Source of the DNA: CAZXYS01 sp964645005 | GTDB taxonomy: Bacteria > Bacteroidota > Ignavibacteria > Kapaibacteriales > UBA2268 | Assembly: GCA_964645005.1 (NCBI GenBank) | Contig: CAZXYS010000016.1 | Span: 1 to 64,000 of the forward strand | Length of the DNA stretch: 64,000 bases | Direction of reading: 5' to 3' | Shown here: positions 48,939 through 57,281 of the stretch, one piece after another | Layout: every line of letters begins with the position of its first letter | Numbering within the stretch: the first letter of the stretch is position 1 | Made by a program: the position numbers and the translations under genes | Notes under the pieces: model-generated | Told to the model about the DNA's origin: nothing | The model's database searches: none | What the model saw: the letters and a program-made list of their open reading frames with translations, nothing else

Positions 48939-50864
48939 ATGACCGTTTTCACAAAATATCCCGCCGTACGATTACTGCTTCTTACATTAGCAGGGCTTCT
49001 CGCCGGTTTATTCATAGAGTTATCATTCGAAATACTAATGATAATACTAATATCCGCCGTATTAGTTTCAATCGCCGGAATTTTAAGCAAAAGATATTCG
49101 CTGATATATTACTTATGCGTGCCTGTTATCGGTCTCTGGCTCTCATTTCAGGTGGATAATGTAAATATCAAGGCGCCGGAAAAATATATCCCCGACATGA
49201 AAGGCATAGCACAGGGCAAAGTCATCAAAATATTCACAAAGAGAGACAACTACTACCGCTGCCTGCTGCAGGGCAATGTGGACACCCGCCCGCTGCCCCT
49301 TATAAGGAACAACAGGATCATTCTATCAATCTATAGCAAAGGCGAAGAAAGCCTCGACATCCAGCCCGGCAGCGAGATCTACGCCAAAGGCAAATTCCGA
49401 CTGCCGCGCAGCCCGCAACTGCCCGAAGAATTCCCCGAGCAGCAGTATGCATCTTCGCTCGGGGTGCAGTGGATAGCTTCGGCATCCATGAAAGATATAG
49501 CTATAAACAGCCAGCCTTCAGGCTTTCACCACTGGCAAAATAATATAGCAGGCTCAGTGCGAGAAAGAATTGATACCCTCTTCCCGGACTCCACCGCCGG
49601 CATAGTAAAAGCCATCACCACCGGCGATAAAACCGACATACCGCAGGAACAGAAACAAAACTTCTCTTTCGCCGGTACTGCGCATGTTCTTGCTGTTAGC
49701 GGCTTGCATGTGGGTATTATTGCGGCTGTTTTTTATTTTGCGCTCGCTTTTGTTAAGAACAGGTGGATAAAATTCGTATTATTTACATTGCTGATCACTT
49801 CCTTTGTGATATTTACCGGAATGCCGCCGTCAGCCGTCAGAGCAGGTTTCATGGCTGCGGCATATCTGCTCGTATATACAGTGCAGCGTAAAGGGGAACC
49901 GCTGAATATTTTCGCTCTTGTTTTGTTTTTAATTATTATTTTTTCACCTGAAATGATATATTCCGCCGGTTTCCACATGTCCGCCGGCGCAATTTTAGGA
50001 ATTACTTTATTTTATAAGCCAATACGCAATTTCTTTAAAAAATTATTCATCATAAATAATATACTCTATGACATGATAATTGGTTCAATTTCAATAACTT
50101 TCGCTGTTTCGTTAATAGTGTCACCTATCGTAGCTTACTACTTCAATGTATTTTCAATTATTTCGCCGATTTCGAACTTGCTCGTCATACCGGCGATGTC
50201 ATTGAGTTTGATCTATACTTTGCTCTCGCTTTTCTTTTCGATTTTCAGTCCGTGGCTCGCTTCGATTTTCGCTTTGGCTGCTGATACTTTCATTTCGGCA
50301 GCTATCTGGGTGAATTCCATAGCCGTCGAAATACCAAATGCTTACATCACCGGCAAGGACAGCATATTATATTCAGTTATCTTCCTAATCCCGCTGTTTT
50401 ACGTATTTTTCTCGGACAATATCAGGCAAACTATATTCAGAGCCGCTGCGGGCATTTCCGCAGCCGTACTGGTATTTCTCTTTGTCGATGATAATTCTAC
50501 TGAGAGAAATATCCGTATCTATCCACGCCCGCAATATGTAGCTGCCTTTATTCCATTGGACGACACAACGACTTTCGCCTATCTCGCCGACAGAAAGCCC
50601 GCCCAGTACCCGTTCCGAGATTATCACATGGAACAACACTTCATAAACTCGCAAGATTCGCTAATAATCGGCGTCACAGGCAATGCCGGACAGAATATTT
50701 ATGACTATGTCAGCAAAGAACGTCCCACAAAATGTATAGAAATCTCACATAAAATTCAGGAAAAAATCGAAAAAAGTTTAAATTTGAAATACGAATTACC
50801 GCAAATAATAGAAATGGACATAAATGAGCGAGAATTTCAACATCCTCGAGCCGGGGATCTTTAA
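48939..50864 (+). CDS. comEC: ComEC/Rec2-like DNA-uptake channel
   Basis: This 641-residue protein has many membrane segments and a DUF4131-type N-terminus. The Competence domain contains FAGTAHVLAVSGLHVGIIAA, the diagnostic ComEC stretch, then TGMPPSAVRAGFMAAAYLL. The last ~110 residues are soluble, but I see no metallo-beta-lactamase HxHxDH motif, so the extended nuclease-like domain of some ComEC proteins seems absent. The family imports single-stranded DNA across the inner membrane in transformation. It overlaps the next gene by 41 nt. Confidence 0.87.
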   Translation: MTVFTKYPAVRLLLLTLAGLLAGLFIELSFEILMIILISAVLVSIAGILSKRYSLIYYLCVPVIGLWLSFQVDNVNIKAPEKYIPDMKGIAQGKVIKIFTKRDNYYRCLLQGNVDTRPLPLIRNNRIILSIYSKGEESLDIQPGSEIYAKGKFRLPRSPQLPEEFPEQQYASSLGVQWIASASMKDIAINSQPSGFHHWQNNIAGSVRERIDTLFPDSTAGIVKAITTGDKTDIPQEQKQNFSFAGTAHVLAVSGLHVGIIAAVFYFALAFVKNRWIKFVLFTLLITSFVIFTGMPPSAVRAGFMAAAYLLVYTVQRKGEPLNIFALVLFLIIIFSPEMIYSAGFHMSAGAILGITLFYKPIRNFFKKLFIINNILYDMIIGSISITFAVSLIVSPIVAYYFNVFSIISPISNLLVIPAMSLSLIYTLLSLFFSIFSPWLASIFALAADTFISAAIWVNSIAVEIPNAYITGKDSILYSVIFLIPLFYVFFSDNIRQTIFRAAAGISAAVLVFLFVDDNSTERNIRIYPRPQYVAAFIPLDDTTTFAYLADRKPAQYPFRDYHMEQHFINSQDSLIIGVTGNAGQNIYDYVSKERPTKCIEISHKIQEKIEKSLNLKYELPQIIEMDINEREFQHPRAGDL

Positions 50865-51558
50865 CAAAAGCAGGATAATATCAGGCGTGACGCTGAGAAA
50901 CGAGCATATTTTTCCCGATCCGGGTTTTTCAATCTATTCCGGTCAGAGTGTGAGCGAGGAAGGCGTCAAAGACAAAAGAAAAAATCTGGCTAAAGTTCTT
51001 GATGTGGACGAAAATTCATTAAAATTCCAGAAACAGATTCACGGCTCGCACATCCGCTATATTGATGCCAATTCCCAAATAGAAGAATCCGACGGCATGT
51101 TCACCGATCGCAAAGGCATAATTTTAAACATCACAATAGCTGATTGCTGCGCTATTTTGATTTACGACCCCGCCCATGAGGTGGTATCAGCCCTGCATTC
51201 CGGCTGGCGCGGCGCTAAAGAGAACATAGCAGCCAAGGGCATTAAAACCTTGCAAAAAAAGTACAATAGTAATCCGCAGGATTTAAAAATCTATATGTCG
51301 CCATGCGCATCTGTCAGGAATTACGAGGTAGGGGAAGAGGTCGCACAATTTTTTCCGGGGTTCATTGAAGAGAGAGAAGGCAGCATCTACCTCGATTTAA
51401 AGAAAAAAATATTAACTCAGCTTATCGAAACCGGCTGCAGAGAGGAAAACATAGAAATATCAGACATTTGCACTATCGAAGATCACCGCTTCCATTCTTA
51501 CCGGCGCGATAAGGAAAATTCCGGCAGAATGGCAGCGTTTATAGGGATGAGATTGTAG
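50824..51558 (+). CDS. PgeF/YfiH-like multicopper polyphenol oxidase family protein
   Basis: This 244-residue protein is of the PgeF/YfiH (DUF152) family. It shows LNITIADCCAILIYDP, then VVSALHSGWRGAKENIAAKGI and, near the C-terminus, HRFHSYRRD. The Cys and His residues in these motifs form the metal-binding active site. Members act as purine nucleoside phosphorylase/adenosine deaminase in some bacteria, and as a peptidoglycan-editing factor in E. coli. The start ATG overlaps comEC by 41 nt; a later start is not obvious, so translational coupling is likely. Confidence 0.82.
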   Translation: MSENFNILEPGIFNKSRIISGVTLRNEHIFPDPGFSIYSGQSVSEEGVKDKRKNLAKVLDVDENSLKFQKQIHGSHIRYIDANSQIEESDGMFTDRKGIILNITIADCCAILIYDPAHEVVSALHSGWRGAKENIAAKGIKTLQKKYNSNPQDLKIYMSPCASVRNYEVGEEVAQFFPGFIEEREGSIYLDLKKKILTQLIETGCREENIEISDICTIEDHRFHSYRRDKENSGRMAAFIGMRL

Positions 51559-51875
51559 AATATTTTCTTTCCTTATTTTGAAGGATATTAAACCCGGAAT
51601 TTTCATTAAATATGTACATTTATTTGTAATCACTTGCAACAGCATGCTTTAGCTTGCTGGCGATTCGAAGTTTTCAGACCATTTTCAAAGCGCTAAAGCA
51701 CTTTGTTACAAATATTTACGCAAAATCAAATTTTCTAATGCAATATTCAGGTTAAATGATATATAGATTAATTTGTTGATTTGAAAAATGTTTAATATAT
51801 TAATAAAGTTCATAAATATATTTGTGTAAAATATATAAAAACCTTATGGTTCATTAATTAAAAAAGATAAATAGT
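51559..51875. other. AT-rich spacer with a near-palindrome
   Basis: This 317-nt gap has no gene I can support. It contains CAAAGCGCTAAAGCACTTTG at 51686-51705, an imperfect palindrome, and a GCATGCTTTAGCTTGC segment. A related perfect palindrome occurs at 52471-52488. The remaining sequence is AT-rich up to the next start codon. Confidence 0.4.
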
Positions 51876-52313
51876 ATGGAAGAGCTATTATATAAATTTA
51901 AGTTTTTAAAACGAGCTATTGGGCGTTTGAATCGAATTGCCGGGCATTTAAAAAATGATCCGCAAAAGGGTTGTACTAACTTTATTAGGGATATTCATAT
52001 TTATTTCTTAGTTCATGCTTATAAATTACTTTGGGAATTTATAAGCATGTATCTCAAAGTTTTTGAGGATATAGCCGCTGACTCACCTGAATCATGCTTC
52101 CGGGAAATTTTATCTTTGGGAATCGTAACTCCCGAGGAAACTACTAAATTATTGAAGTTAATAGACCTTTGTAATAACACTACCAATATAAGTAACAATA
52201 AGCTTGATAACTATGTTTTTGAACAAATCCCCGAATATTCCAAACTTTTGGATAAAGTGTTTTCAACTTTTAGAGATAGATTATATTCATATTTAATCTT
52301 ATATCATAATTAA
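51876..52313 (+). CDS. HI0074/HEPN-like nucleotidyltransferase-partner protein, possibly degenerate
   Basis: This 145-residue, all-helical protein resembles the HI0074-type substrate-binding partner of MNT nucleotidyltransferases. The order of features fits: an early KRAIGRLN helix, FLVHAYKLLWEFISMYL (compare the usual AWKAL...YL helix), then SPESCFREILSLGIV, and a C-terminal PEYSKLLDKVFSTF helix. The usual DRNxxxHTY active-site stretch is replaced by DLCNNTTNIS, so the HEPN catalytic R-x4-6-H motif is missing. No nucleotidyltransferase gene lies on either side. The match is by pattern and so uncertain. It stands in AT-rich DNA. Confidence 0.45.
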   Translation: MEELLYKFKFLKRAIGRLNRIAGHLKNDPQKGCTNFIRDIHIYFLVHAYKLLWEFISMYLKVFEDIAADSPESCFREILSLGIVTPEETTKLLKLIDLCNNTTNISNNKLDNYVFEQIPEYSKLLDKVFSTFRDRLYSYLILYHN

Positions 52314-52470
52314 TCTAAAAATAGGTGGAATTTACAAGATGACCGCTGATTTCAAAAATAGTTATATAAAATGTCTTTTCATTTTTTGCTGCTTTATGCT
52401 GAGTTAACCTGATAAAGAGAGTGATGAACATCCGGATTTTAAGAAAATTATATCATTTCTTTCTTACAAT

Positions 52471-52488
52471 AAAGCGCTTAAGCGCTTT
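52471..52488. repeat. Perfect 18-bp palindrome
   Basis: AAAGCGCTTAAGCGCTTT reads the same on both strands. It lies between the HEPN-like gene and the DUF6485 gene, in a 360-nt gap. It could be a protein-binding site or hairpin; a related imperfect copy lies at 51686-51705. Confidence 0.6.
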
Positions 52489-52516
52489 GCAAAAAGTAAA
52501 ATAAAATTTTATCAGG

Positions 52517-52630
52517 GATTGTCTCAATAAGTCATTGTGAATGGAACGAAATTGAGCGAAGCGAAATCCTGCTTCAGCAGGGTGAAGTAAAGAATAATAT
52601 TTACAAGTTTTTCGTTTGTATGAGACAATC
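52517..52630. repeat. MITE-like element, copy C
   Basis: A 10-bp perfect terminal inverted repeat (GATTGTCTCA at 52517-52526, its complement at 52621-52630) bounds a 114-bp element. The interior contains CCTGCTTCAGCAGGG, similar to the hairpin of copies A and B, but is otherwise more diverged. It is non-coding and precedes the DUF6485 gene by 43 nt, so it may lie in its 5' region. No transposase is present. Confidence 0.6.
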
Positions 52631-52673
52631 TAAAATTAGATTAAATAGTTAACTAAAAACAAAGGAAACAACT

Positions 52674-52877
52674 ATGGAATGCAATCAGGACAAAAACCTC
52701 AACAACTGCAACTGCACTTACGAACCCTGCCCGCGAAAGGGCACCTGCTGTGACTGCATACAATATCACCTGAGAGCTCGCGAACTGCCCGCCTGCCTCT
52801 TCCCGGCAAAAGCCGAGCGAACCTACGACCGCTCCTTCGAGCACTTTGCGAAGCTTGTGAAGCAGGGCTTAGTATAA
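52674..52877 (+). CDS. DUF6485 Cys-rich small protein
   Basis: This 67-residue protein begins MECNQDKNLNNCNCTYEPC, with seven Cys in the first 30 residues, then ELPACLFPAKAERTYDRS. The pattern fits the DUF6485 family of small Cys-rich proteins, whose role is unknown; metal or cluster binding is plausible. AAAGGA lies upstream of the ATG. Its base composition is clearly more GC-rich than its surroundings. It follows the MITE-like copy C and precedes a long AT-rich gap. Confidence 0.75.
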   Translation: MECNQDKNLNNCNCTYEPCPRKGTCCDCIQYHLRARELPACLFPAKAERTYDRSFEHFAKLVKQGLV

Positions 52878-53177
52878 ATTCACTATGACCCAATTATTTG
52901 TAAGCAATATACTTTTTAATGTTAATTAATTGAAGTAAAAATTAATCTTTCATTTAATTTACATGGCTAATTGTAAAATTAAGTTTAATGATAAAATTTT
53001 GATTACAAAATGATGATTATGACAACTATCATTTTGTCAAAATTAAATTTAATCCTTAAATTGCTTTTTTGTAATAAATTTTAGTTATTAAATAAATTTT
53101 ATGGGTTAATTACAAGTTGATATTGTACAAACTCGAAAAAACTAATTTGAATGTAAACAATAATTAAGGAGCTAACC
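52878..53177. promoter_or_regulatory. AT-rich leader with repeats before the TPR lipoprotein gene
   Basis: A 10-bp inverted repeat (ACAAAATGAT at 53005-53014 and its complement at 53028-53037) lies between two near-identical 15-nt direct repeats: AAAATTAAGTTTAAT (52975-52989) and AAAATTAAATTTAAT (53039-53053). The arrangement suggests an operator or stem-loop leader for the gene starting at 53178. No open frame is seen. Confidence 0.45.
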
Positions 53178-54695
53178 TTGAAAAAGTACTTCATTTTACT
53201 GGTTGTTTTATTGGCTGGAACTCTTCTGATTCAGGGATTCCAGTGCGCATCAAGCGAGATGACAACTGCTAAAGTTGCTGCAAAAAACCAAGACTTTCAA
53301 AAAGCAATTACTTATTTGAAGAAAGAACTGCAAAATAATCCCGAGAATGAAGAAGCATGGGTGCTGCTTGCCGAAGTTCACGAGAATCTTGGTAATTATG
53401 ATGAAATGGCAGAAGCCCTTAATAAAGCTGAGAAAGTTGTAAAAACACAGGAGTTTAAAGACAGAGTCCCCAGGTTAAAGAATGTCCTGTGGGTGAATGC
53501 TTATAACAAGGGGATTAGCTATTTTAATCAATATTTCGAGGATAAAAACAAGAAATATTTGGACTCAGCCATAATGAAATACGATTTGGCTATTTCAGTT
53601 CGTCCCGAAAGACCGGATTTTTATAAACTCAAAGCTATGGCTTATGAACAAAGGGGCGATACAAGTAAAGCCATTAATGCTTATCAGAAATATATGTCAT
53701 TAATGGAAGAGGAAATTCAATTAGCCAAACAATACAACATCACTATCAATATGAGCAGAGATGAAGCCCTGAGTACCCTCGGTGAACCCGAGGATACATT
53801 TGGTACTAAAACCGGGCAAGAAGCTGAAGCTGATTCTTTGATCACAGACCTAATCACAGTGGATAATAAGCCTCTTTATCTTTATTCAAGAATGAAACCT
53901 GATGAACAGCCCAAAGTTGTCGGATGGTATTACGATCCTCCTGAAAACGTTCCTGAATTCGAGAAAAAGCAGCAACAAAACATCGATATTGGTCCAATGG
54001 CTGCTCTCGCCCAGATATATTACGATAATAAGGAATACGATAAAGCGCTAAAATATGTAAATAAGATAAGGATCGTCGATCCGACAAATTCTCAGGCAAA
54101 TAGTTTCTTAGTTCAAATCTACCACGTTCAGGGTAAATCAGATGAAGCTCTTAAAGCTGTCAGAGATATGGCTCAGAATAATCCAAATAATAAACTATAC
54201 AGAGCTCAATATGGCGATCTCCTGCTCAATATGAAAAAATGGGATAAAGCAATAGAGCAATATGAAAAAGCCCTCGAGATAGACCCTGATTACGCTTATG
54301 CAATGGTATTTCTTGCTTCGGCACTTAAAAACAAAGCCAAAGACATCCAGAATGAACAGATCGATAAATTGGACGAAGACCCCAAATATGAGGCTGATCC
54401 ACAAGAATACTTCCCCTTGCTTGAAAGAGCAGCCCAATATTTTGAGAAATCTCTGGATTATGAACAATACTCTAATGATATTGATATTCTCGGCGAGTTA
54501 ATAAACGTTTACGAAGTGCTCGACAGAAAAAATAAGGTTGCAACATATTTAGCCGAGTTAGAATCTCTTGAATTCCTCGTTGAAGAGCGAAACAAGGAAA
54601 AATACTACAGAACAATGTGCAGCGTCTATACAAAACTGCAAAAAAAGGAAAAAAGAAAAGAATATTGTGACAAATACAAAGAAATGACTAAATAA
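53178..54695 (+). CDS. TPR-repeat lipoprotein
   Basis: This 505-residue protein starts at TTG, with AAGGAG 8 nt upstream deciding the start. The N-terminus is a lipoprotein signal with Cys24 in GFQC. Tetratricopeptide repeats run through most of the chain: an early group (about 30-90), and a later one (about 270-420) with NIDIGPMAALAQIYYDNKEYDKALKYV and KLYRAQYGDLLLNMKKWDKAIEQYEKAL. TPRs mediate protein-protein contacts, so a scaffold role at the membrane is probable; the partner is unknown. The middle segment (about 180-260) is non-TPR. It is followed 28 nt later by the DUF3467 gene. Confidence 0.8.
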   Translation: MKKYFILLVVLLAGTLLIQGFQCASSEMTTAKVAAKNQDFQKAITYLKKELQNNPENEEAWVLLAEVHENLGNYDEMAEALNKAEKVVKTQEFKDRVPRLKNVLWVNAYNKGISYFNQYFEDKNKKYLDSAIMKYDLAISVRPERPDFYKLKAMAYEQRGDTSKAINAYQKYMSLMEEEIQLAKQYNITINMSRDEALSTLGEPEDTFGTKTGQEAEADSLITDLITVDNKPLYLYSRMKPDEQPKVVGWYYDPPENVPEFEKKQQQNIDIGPMAALAQIYYDNKEYDKALKYVNKIRIVDPTNSQANSFLVQIYHVQGKSDEALKAVRDMAQNNPNNKLYRAQYGDLLLNMKKWDKAIEQYEKALEIDPDYAYAMVFLASALKNKAKDIQNEQIDKLDEDPKYEADPQEYFPLLERAAQYFEKSLDYEQYSNDIDILGELINVYEVLDRKNKVATYLAELESLEFLVEERNKEKYYRTMCSVYTKLQKKEKRKEYCDKYKEMTK

Positions 54696-54723
54696 TTTTA
54701 TTCAAAAATAAAGAGAGAAATTC

Positions 54724-55062
54724 ATGGCTGAAAATAATGATAAAGATAAGAACAAAAAGCAGCAACAGTTGAATGTAGAACTTAGCGAAAAGGAAGCTGA
54801 AGGTATCTATTCAAATTTAGCAATAATATCTCACTCACCAGCTGAATTTGTTTTTGACTTCACCAGAATAATGCCCGGAGCGCCAAAAGCAAAGGTGCAT
54901 GCCCGCATTATTATGACCCCCCAACACGCAAAACTACTGCTTAATGCTTTGCAGGACAATGTTCGCAGGTACGAGCAGAGTCACGGCGAAATTACCGTGC
55001 ATTCCCACGGACCGCAGAATTATCCCGGGTTTTCCGGCGGCGGCACCCCCAAGATAAATTAA
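54724..55062 (+). CDS. DUF3467 domain protein
   Basis: This 112-residue protein matches DUF3467: SNLAIISHSPAEFVFDFTRIMPGAPKAKVHARIIMTP, followed by a short helix with QHAKLLLNALQDNVRRYE. The family is widespread in Bacteroidota and its role is unknown. The N-terminus is Lys/Asp/Asn-rich and probably disordered. It is 28 nt after the TPR lipoprotein on the same strand, so they may form an operon. No signal peptide is present. Confidence 0.82.
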   Translation: MAENNDKDKNKKQQQLNVELSEKEAEGIYSNLAIISHSPAEFVFDFTRIMPGAPKAKVHARIIMTPQHAKLLLNALQDNVRRYEQSHGEITVHSHGPQNYPGFSGGGTPKIN

Positions 55063-55076
55063 AACTAGTTTAAAGT

Positions 55077-55109
55077 TAATGTGCCACACCGCTTAAGTGT
55101 GGCACATTA
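55077..55109. terminator. Bidirectional hairpin between convergent genes
   Basis: A 13-bp stem (55077-55089 with 55097-55109) closes a 7-nt loop between the DUF3467 stop and the RlpA stop. Its arm GTGTGGCACAT is shared with the hairpin at 83-115, suggesting a repeated terminator type. Confidence 0.6.
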
Positions 55110-55140
55110 TCATTTATTCTCAAGAATTTATATTTATTTA

Positions 55141-55971
55141 TTAATTTCTAAGATCTGCAAGATTTGGTTTCAAACTGGGAGTTATAATATCCGGTTTGAA
55201 CATTTTGTCGTTTTCGGCTTCTGAAATTTCTGCAATAAAGTACCTGTATTCTGTATTGCCAAGCTCATTTCTCTGATAGTGATTGGCTTGTATCATAAGG
55301 TAATATTCACTGTCTGTATTTTGATTGCTTAAACGATTATATTTTGAAACCGCTGTGTGGAATTTCTTCGTCGAATCTACTTTGTTAACTAATTCTTCGG
55401 GTAAACATAAAAGAGGTTTATCCATAGAATATCCGAAATAGTAATCGTTTGTCGTATCCTCAATCGCATCATGATTCGGCAATAATGCTTGGATTTTAAC
55501 TCTGGGCAGCCCTAAACCGTCGATATCTTTAGCGGATCTGTAAGATAGATCAAGAATTCTCTTGCCGGCGTAAGGTCCGCGATCATTGATTCTTACCAAT
55601 GCTGTTTTATTTGAATTCTTATTTGTTACCCTCAGTATTGTGCCAAATGGCAATTCCTTATGCGCTGCCGTCAGAGCATACATGTCGAAGCGTTCGCCGT
55701 TGGCAGTCAATCTGCTGTGAAAACGCTTACCATAATACGACGCAGTTCCTTCAACTTCATATAGAAACCTGGAGCTTATGTCATATTTTTCTAAGTTGGG
55801 TTCTTCCTGTTCATTTAAATTGGGAATGCTTTCGGCACGGACGTTAAGTATATTGTTTAATCCGGGTTCTTTAGCCCAAACAATATAAGTTATAGAGATT
55901 AAAGCTATCGGCGCCACCGCATTAATCAGATATTTGCTTAGTCGCCGCCTCCTTAATCCGAATTTGATCAT
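55141..55971 (-). CDS. rlpA: RlpA-like septal lytic transglycosylase family protein
   Basis: This 276-residue protein has an N-terminal membrane anchor (YLINAVAPIALISITYIVW, about 15-33). The double-psi beta-barrel domain of RlpA is at about 75-165: VEGTASYYGKRFHSRLTANG and RVTNKNSNKTALVRINDRGPYAG. In other bacteria RlpA acts on naked glycan at the septum. The C-terminal ~110 residues do not show a clear SPOR domain. The start at 55971 gives a basic N-terminus before the anchor. Confidence 0.8.
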   Translation of the reverse strand: MIKFGLRRRRLSKYLINAVAPIALISITYIVWAKEPGLNNILNVRAESIPNLNEQEEPNLEKYDISSRFLYEVEGTASYYGKRFHSRLTANGERFDMYALTAAHKELPFGTILRVTNKNSNKTALVRINDRGPYAGKRILDLSYRSAKDIDGLGLPRVKIQALLPNHDAIEDTTNDYYFGYSMDKPLLCLPEELVNKVDSTKKFHTAVSKYNRLSNQNTDSEYYLMIQANHYQRNELGNTEYRYFIAEISEAENDKMFKPDIITPSLKPNLADLRN

Positions 55972-56189
55972 ATGAGGATTTTCCTCTTATTATTAAACAT
56001 AATAGTTATTAGTTATTTATTCTTACGTTTTGCAACTTATTTTTTCTCTTTAAAATTTGAATTTGCAACAACGAAAAAAATTTGTAATTATTTCAATCTA
56101 ACAGATTTAGCCGGTTGCATAATAACAAAAAGCTAACACGAACCGACTAAAGTAATATTGTATAGCAAGAAGTATGCCGAAATATTTTC

Positions 56190-57134
56190 TTAAAAAACGT
56201 AACCCGCTGTAATAATCGGTGTGTTTTTGTTCCAGGTATTTTTTCCAAATAGGGTAAGTTTATAAATGAAATGCAGATAATATTTATTACTTAATGTTAT
56301 TTCAAATGAAAATCCAAGATCAAAATAGTTTTCCTGAACTGTAGTATATCTCGGATGAAAATGAGGGGTATTATTGAAAGATTCAAGACTCTGCGCATAT
56401 TCAAGAAATGCGCTAAGAGCCGTAAATTCAACGGTTTTTATTCCGACCGAAGTGTTAATGATAAATTGATCTTCAAGTTCTTCTGCTCTTACATTGTATA
56501 ATATACTGGACTGAAATTCAATTTTATCGAGATCCATACCTATTTTAAGACCTGCAAAAGCTTCAAAAGCTCCATCGCTTAGAAATTCGGATGAATCATC
56601 GGGAATAACGCTTGATTCAAAGCCAAATGGCATTTTTCCCTCAAACAAAAAGGAAGCATACGCTTCTCTTTCATAAAATCTGTACTCTCCTCCCAATTTC
56701 AGATATTCAAATTGATTTCGGTTATAGTTCTTTATACTTATATCTTCGTATTCAATAGTATCTTGTTTGTCCTCAGATATGTAAACGAGGGTATCGGTGT
56801 ATTTTTCCTTTAGATGATGAAAATGAAAGGGAAGTTCCCCATAAAGTGATAATTTATCATTTATCTTCCATTCTCCGGCTAATCCTAAAATATATTTGGA
56901 GTAATTAAATGTATAATATATTGGTTCTTCGAATTCTCCCTGGGATTGCGAAAGCGAAGTTACATTCTCACCCTCAATATCATAAAAACTTGATCCGTTG
57001 GTTCTACCGAAAAAGAACATAAATTTGTGCGGTTTTGTTTCCAAATTTTCTCCGATTATATCATCCTCAACAGCAAGTAATTGAGTGGATATAAAAAAAA
57101 TTGAAGTTAAAATCAGTATTGTTTTTCCAATCAT
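56190..57134 (-). CDS. Exported beta-barrel protein
   Basis: This 314-residue protein has a signal peptide (about 1-22, ending TQLLAVE). The body has alternating hydrophobic/hydrophilic strands with many Tyr and Phe and ends with a hydrophobic pattern (PIITAGYVF), as outer-membrane barrels do. The C-terminal Phe supports this. The family is not recognised. It lies between rlpA and the TIR-like/PLP gene, on the same strand as both, with 147 nt to the TIR-like/PLP stop upstream. Confidence 0.6.
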   Translation of the reverse strand: MIGKTILILTSIFFISTQLLAVEDDIIGENLETKPHKFMFFFGRTNGSSFYDIEGENVTSLSQSQGEFEEPIYYTFNYSKYILGLAGEWKINDKLSLYGELPFHFHHLKEKYTDTLVYISEDKQDTIEYEDISIKNYNRNQFEYLKLGGEYRFYEREAYASFLFEGKMPFGFESSVIPDDSSEFLSDGAFEAFAGLKIGMDLDKIEFQSSILYNVRAEELEDQFIINTSVGIKTVEFTALSAFLEYAQSLESFNNTPHFHPRYTTVQENYFDLGFSFEITLSNKYYLHFIYKLTLFGKNTWNKNTPIITAGYVF

Positions 57135-57281
57135 ATTTTCCTTTTTGGGTATTAGAGTAATTTTTTGTCAAAAAAGTTACACATTTTTAAATATCTGTTA
57201 GATTTTATTTACATTTCATGCCGCTATAAGATTTGCCGCTCATAACAGGTATACCTCATCCAAAAACTATCCATGACAACA

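Noticed and set aside
52339..52407. A 22-codon frame after the HEPN-like gene as a missing MNT partner
   Set aside because: It encodes only a short hydrophobic peptide and has no nucleotidyltransferase motif.
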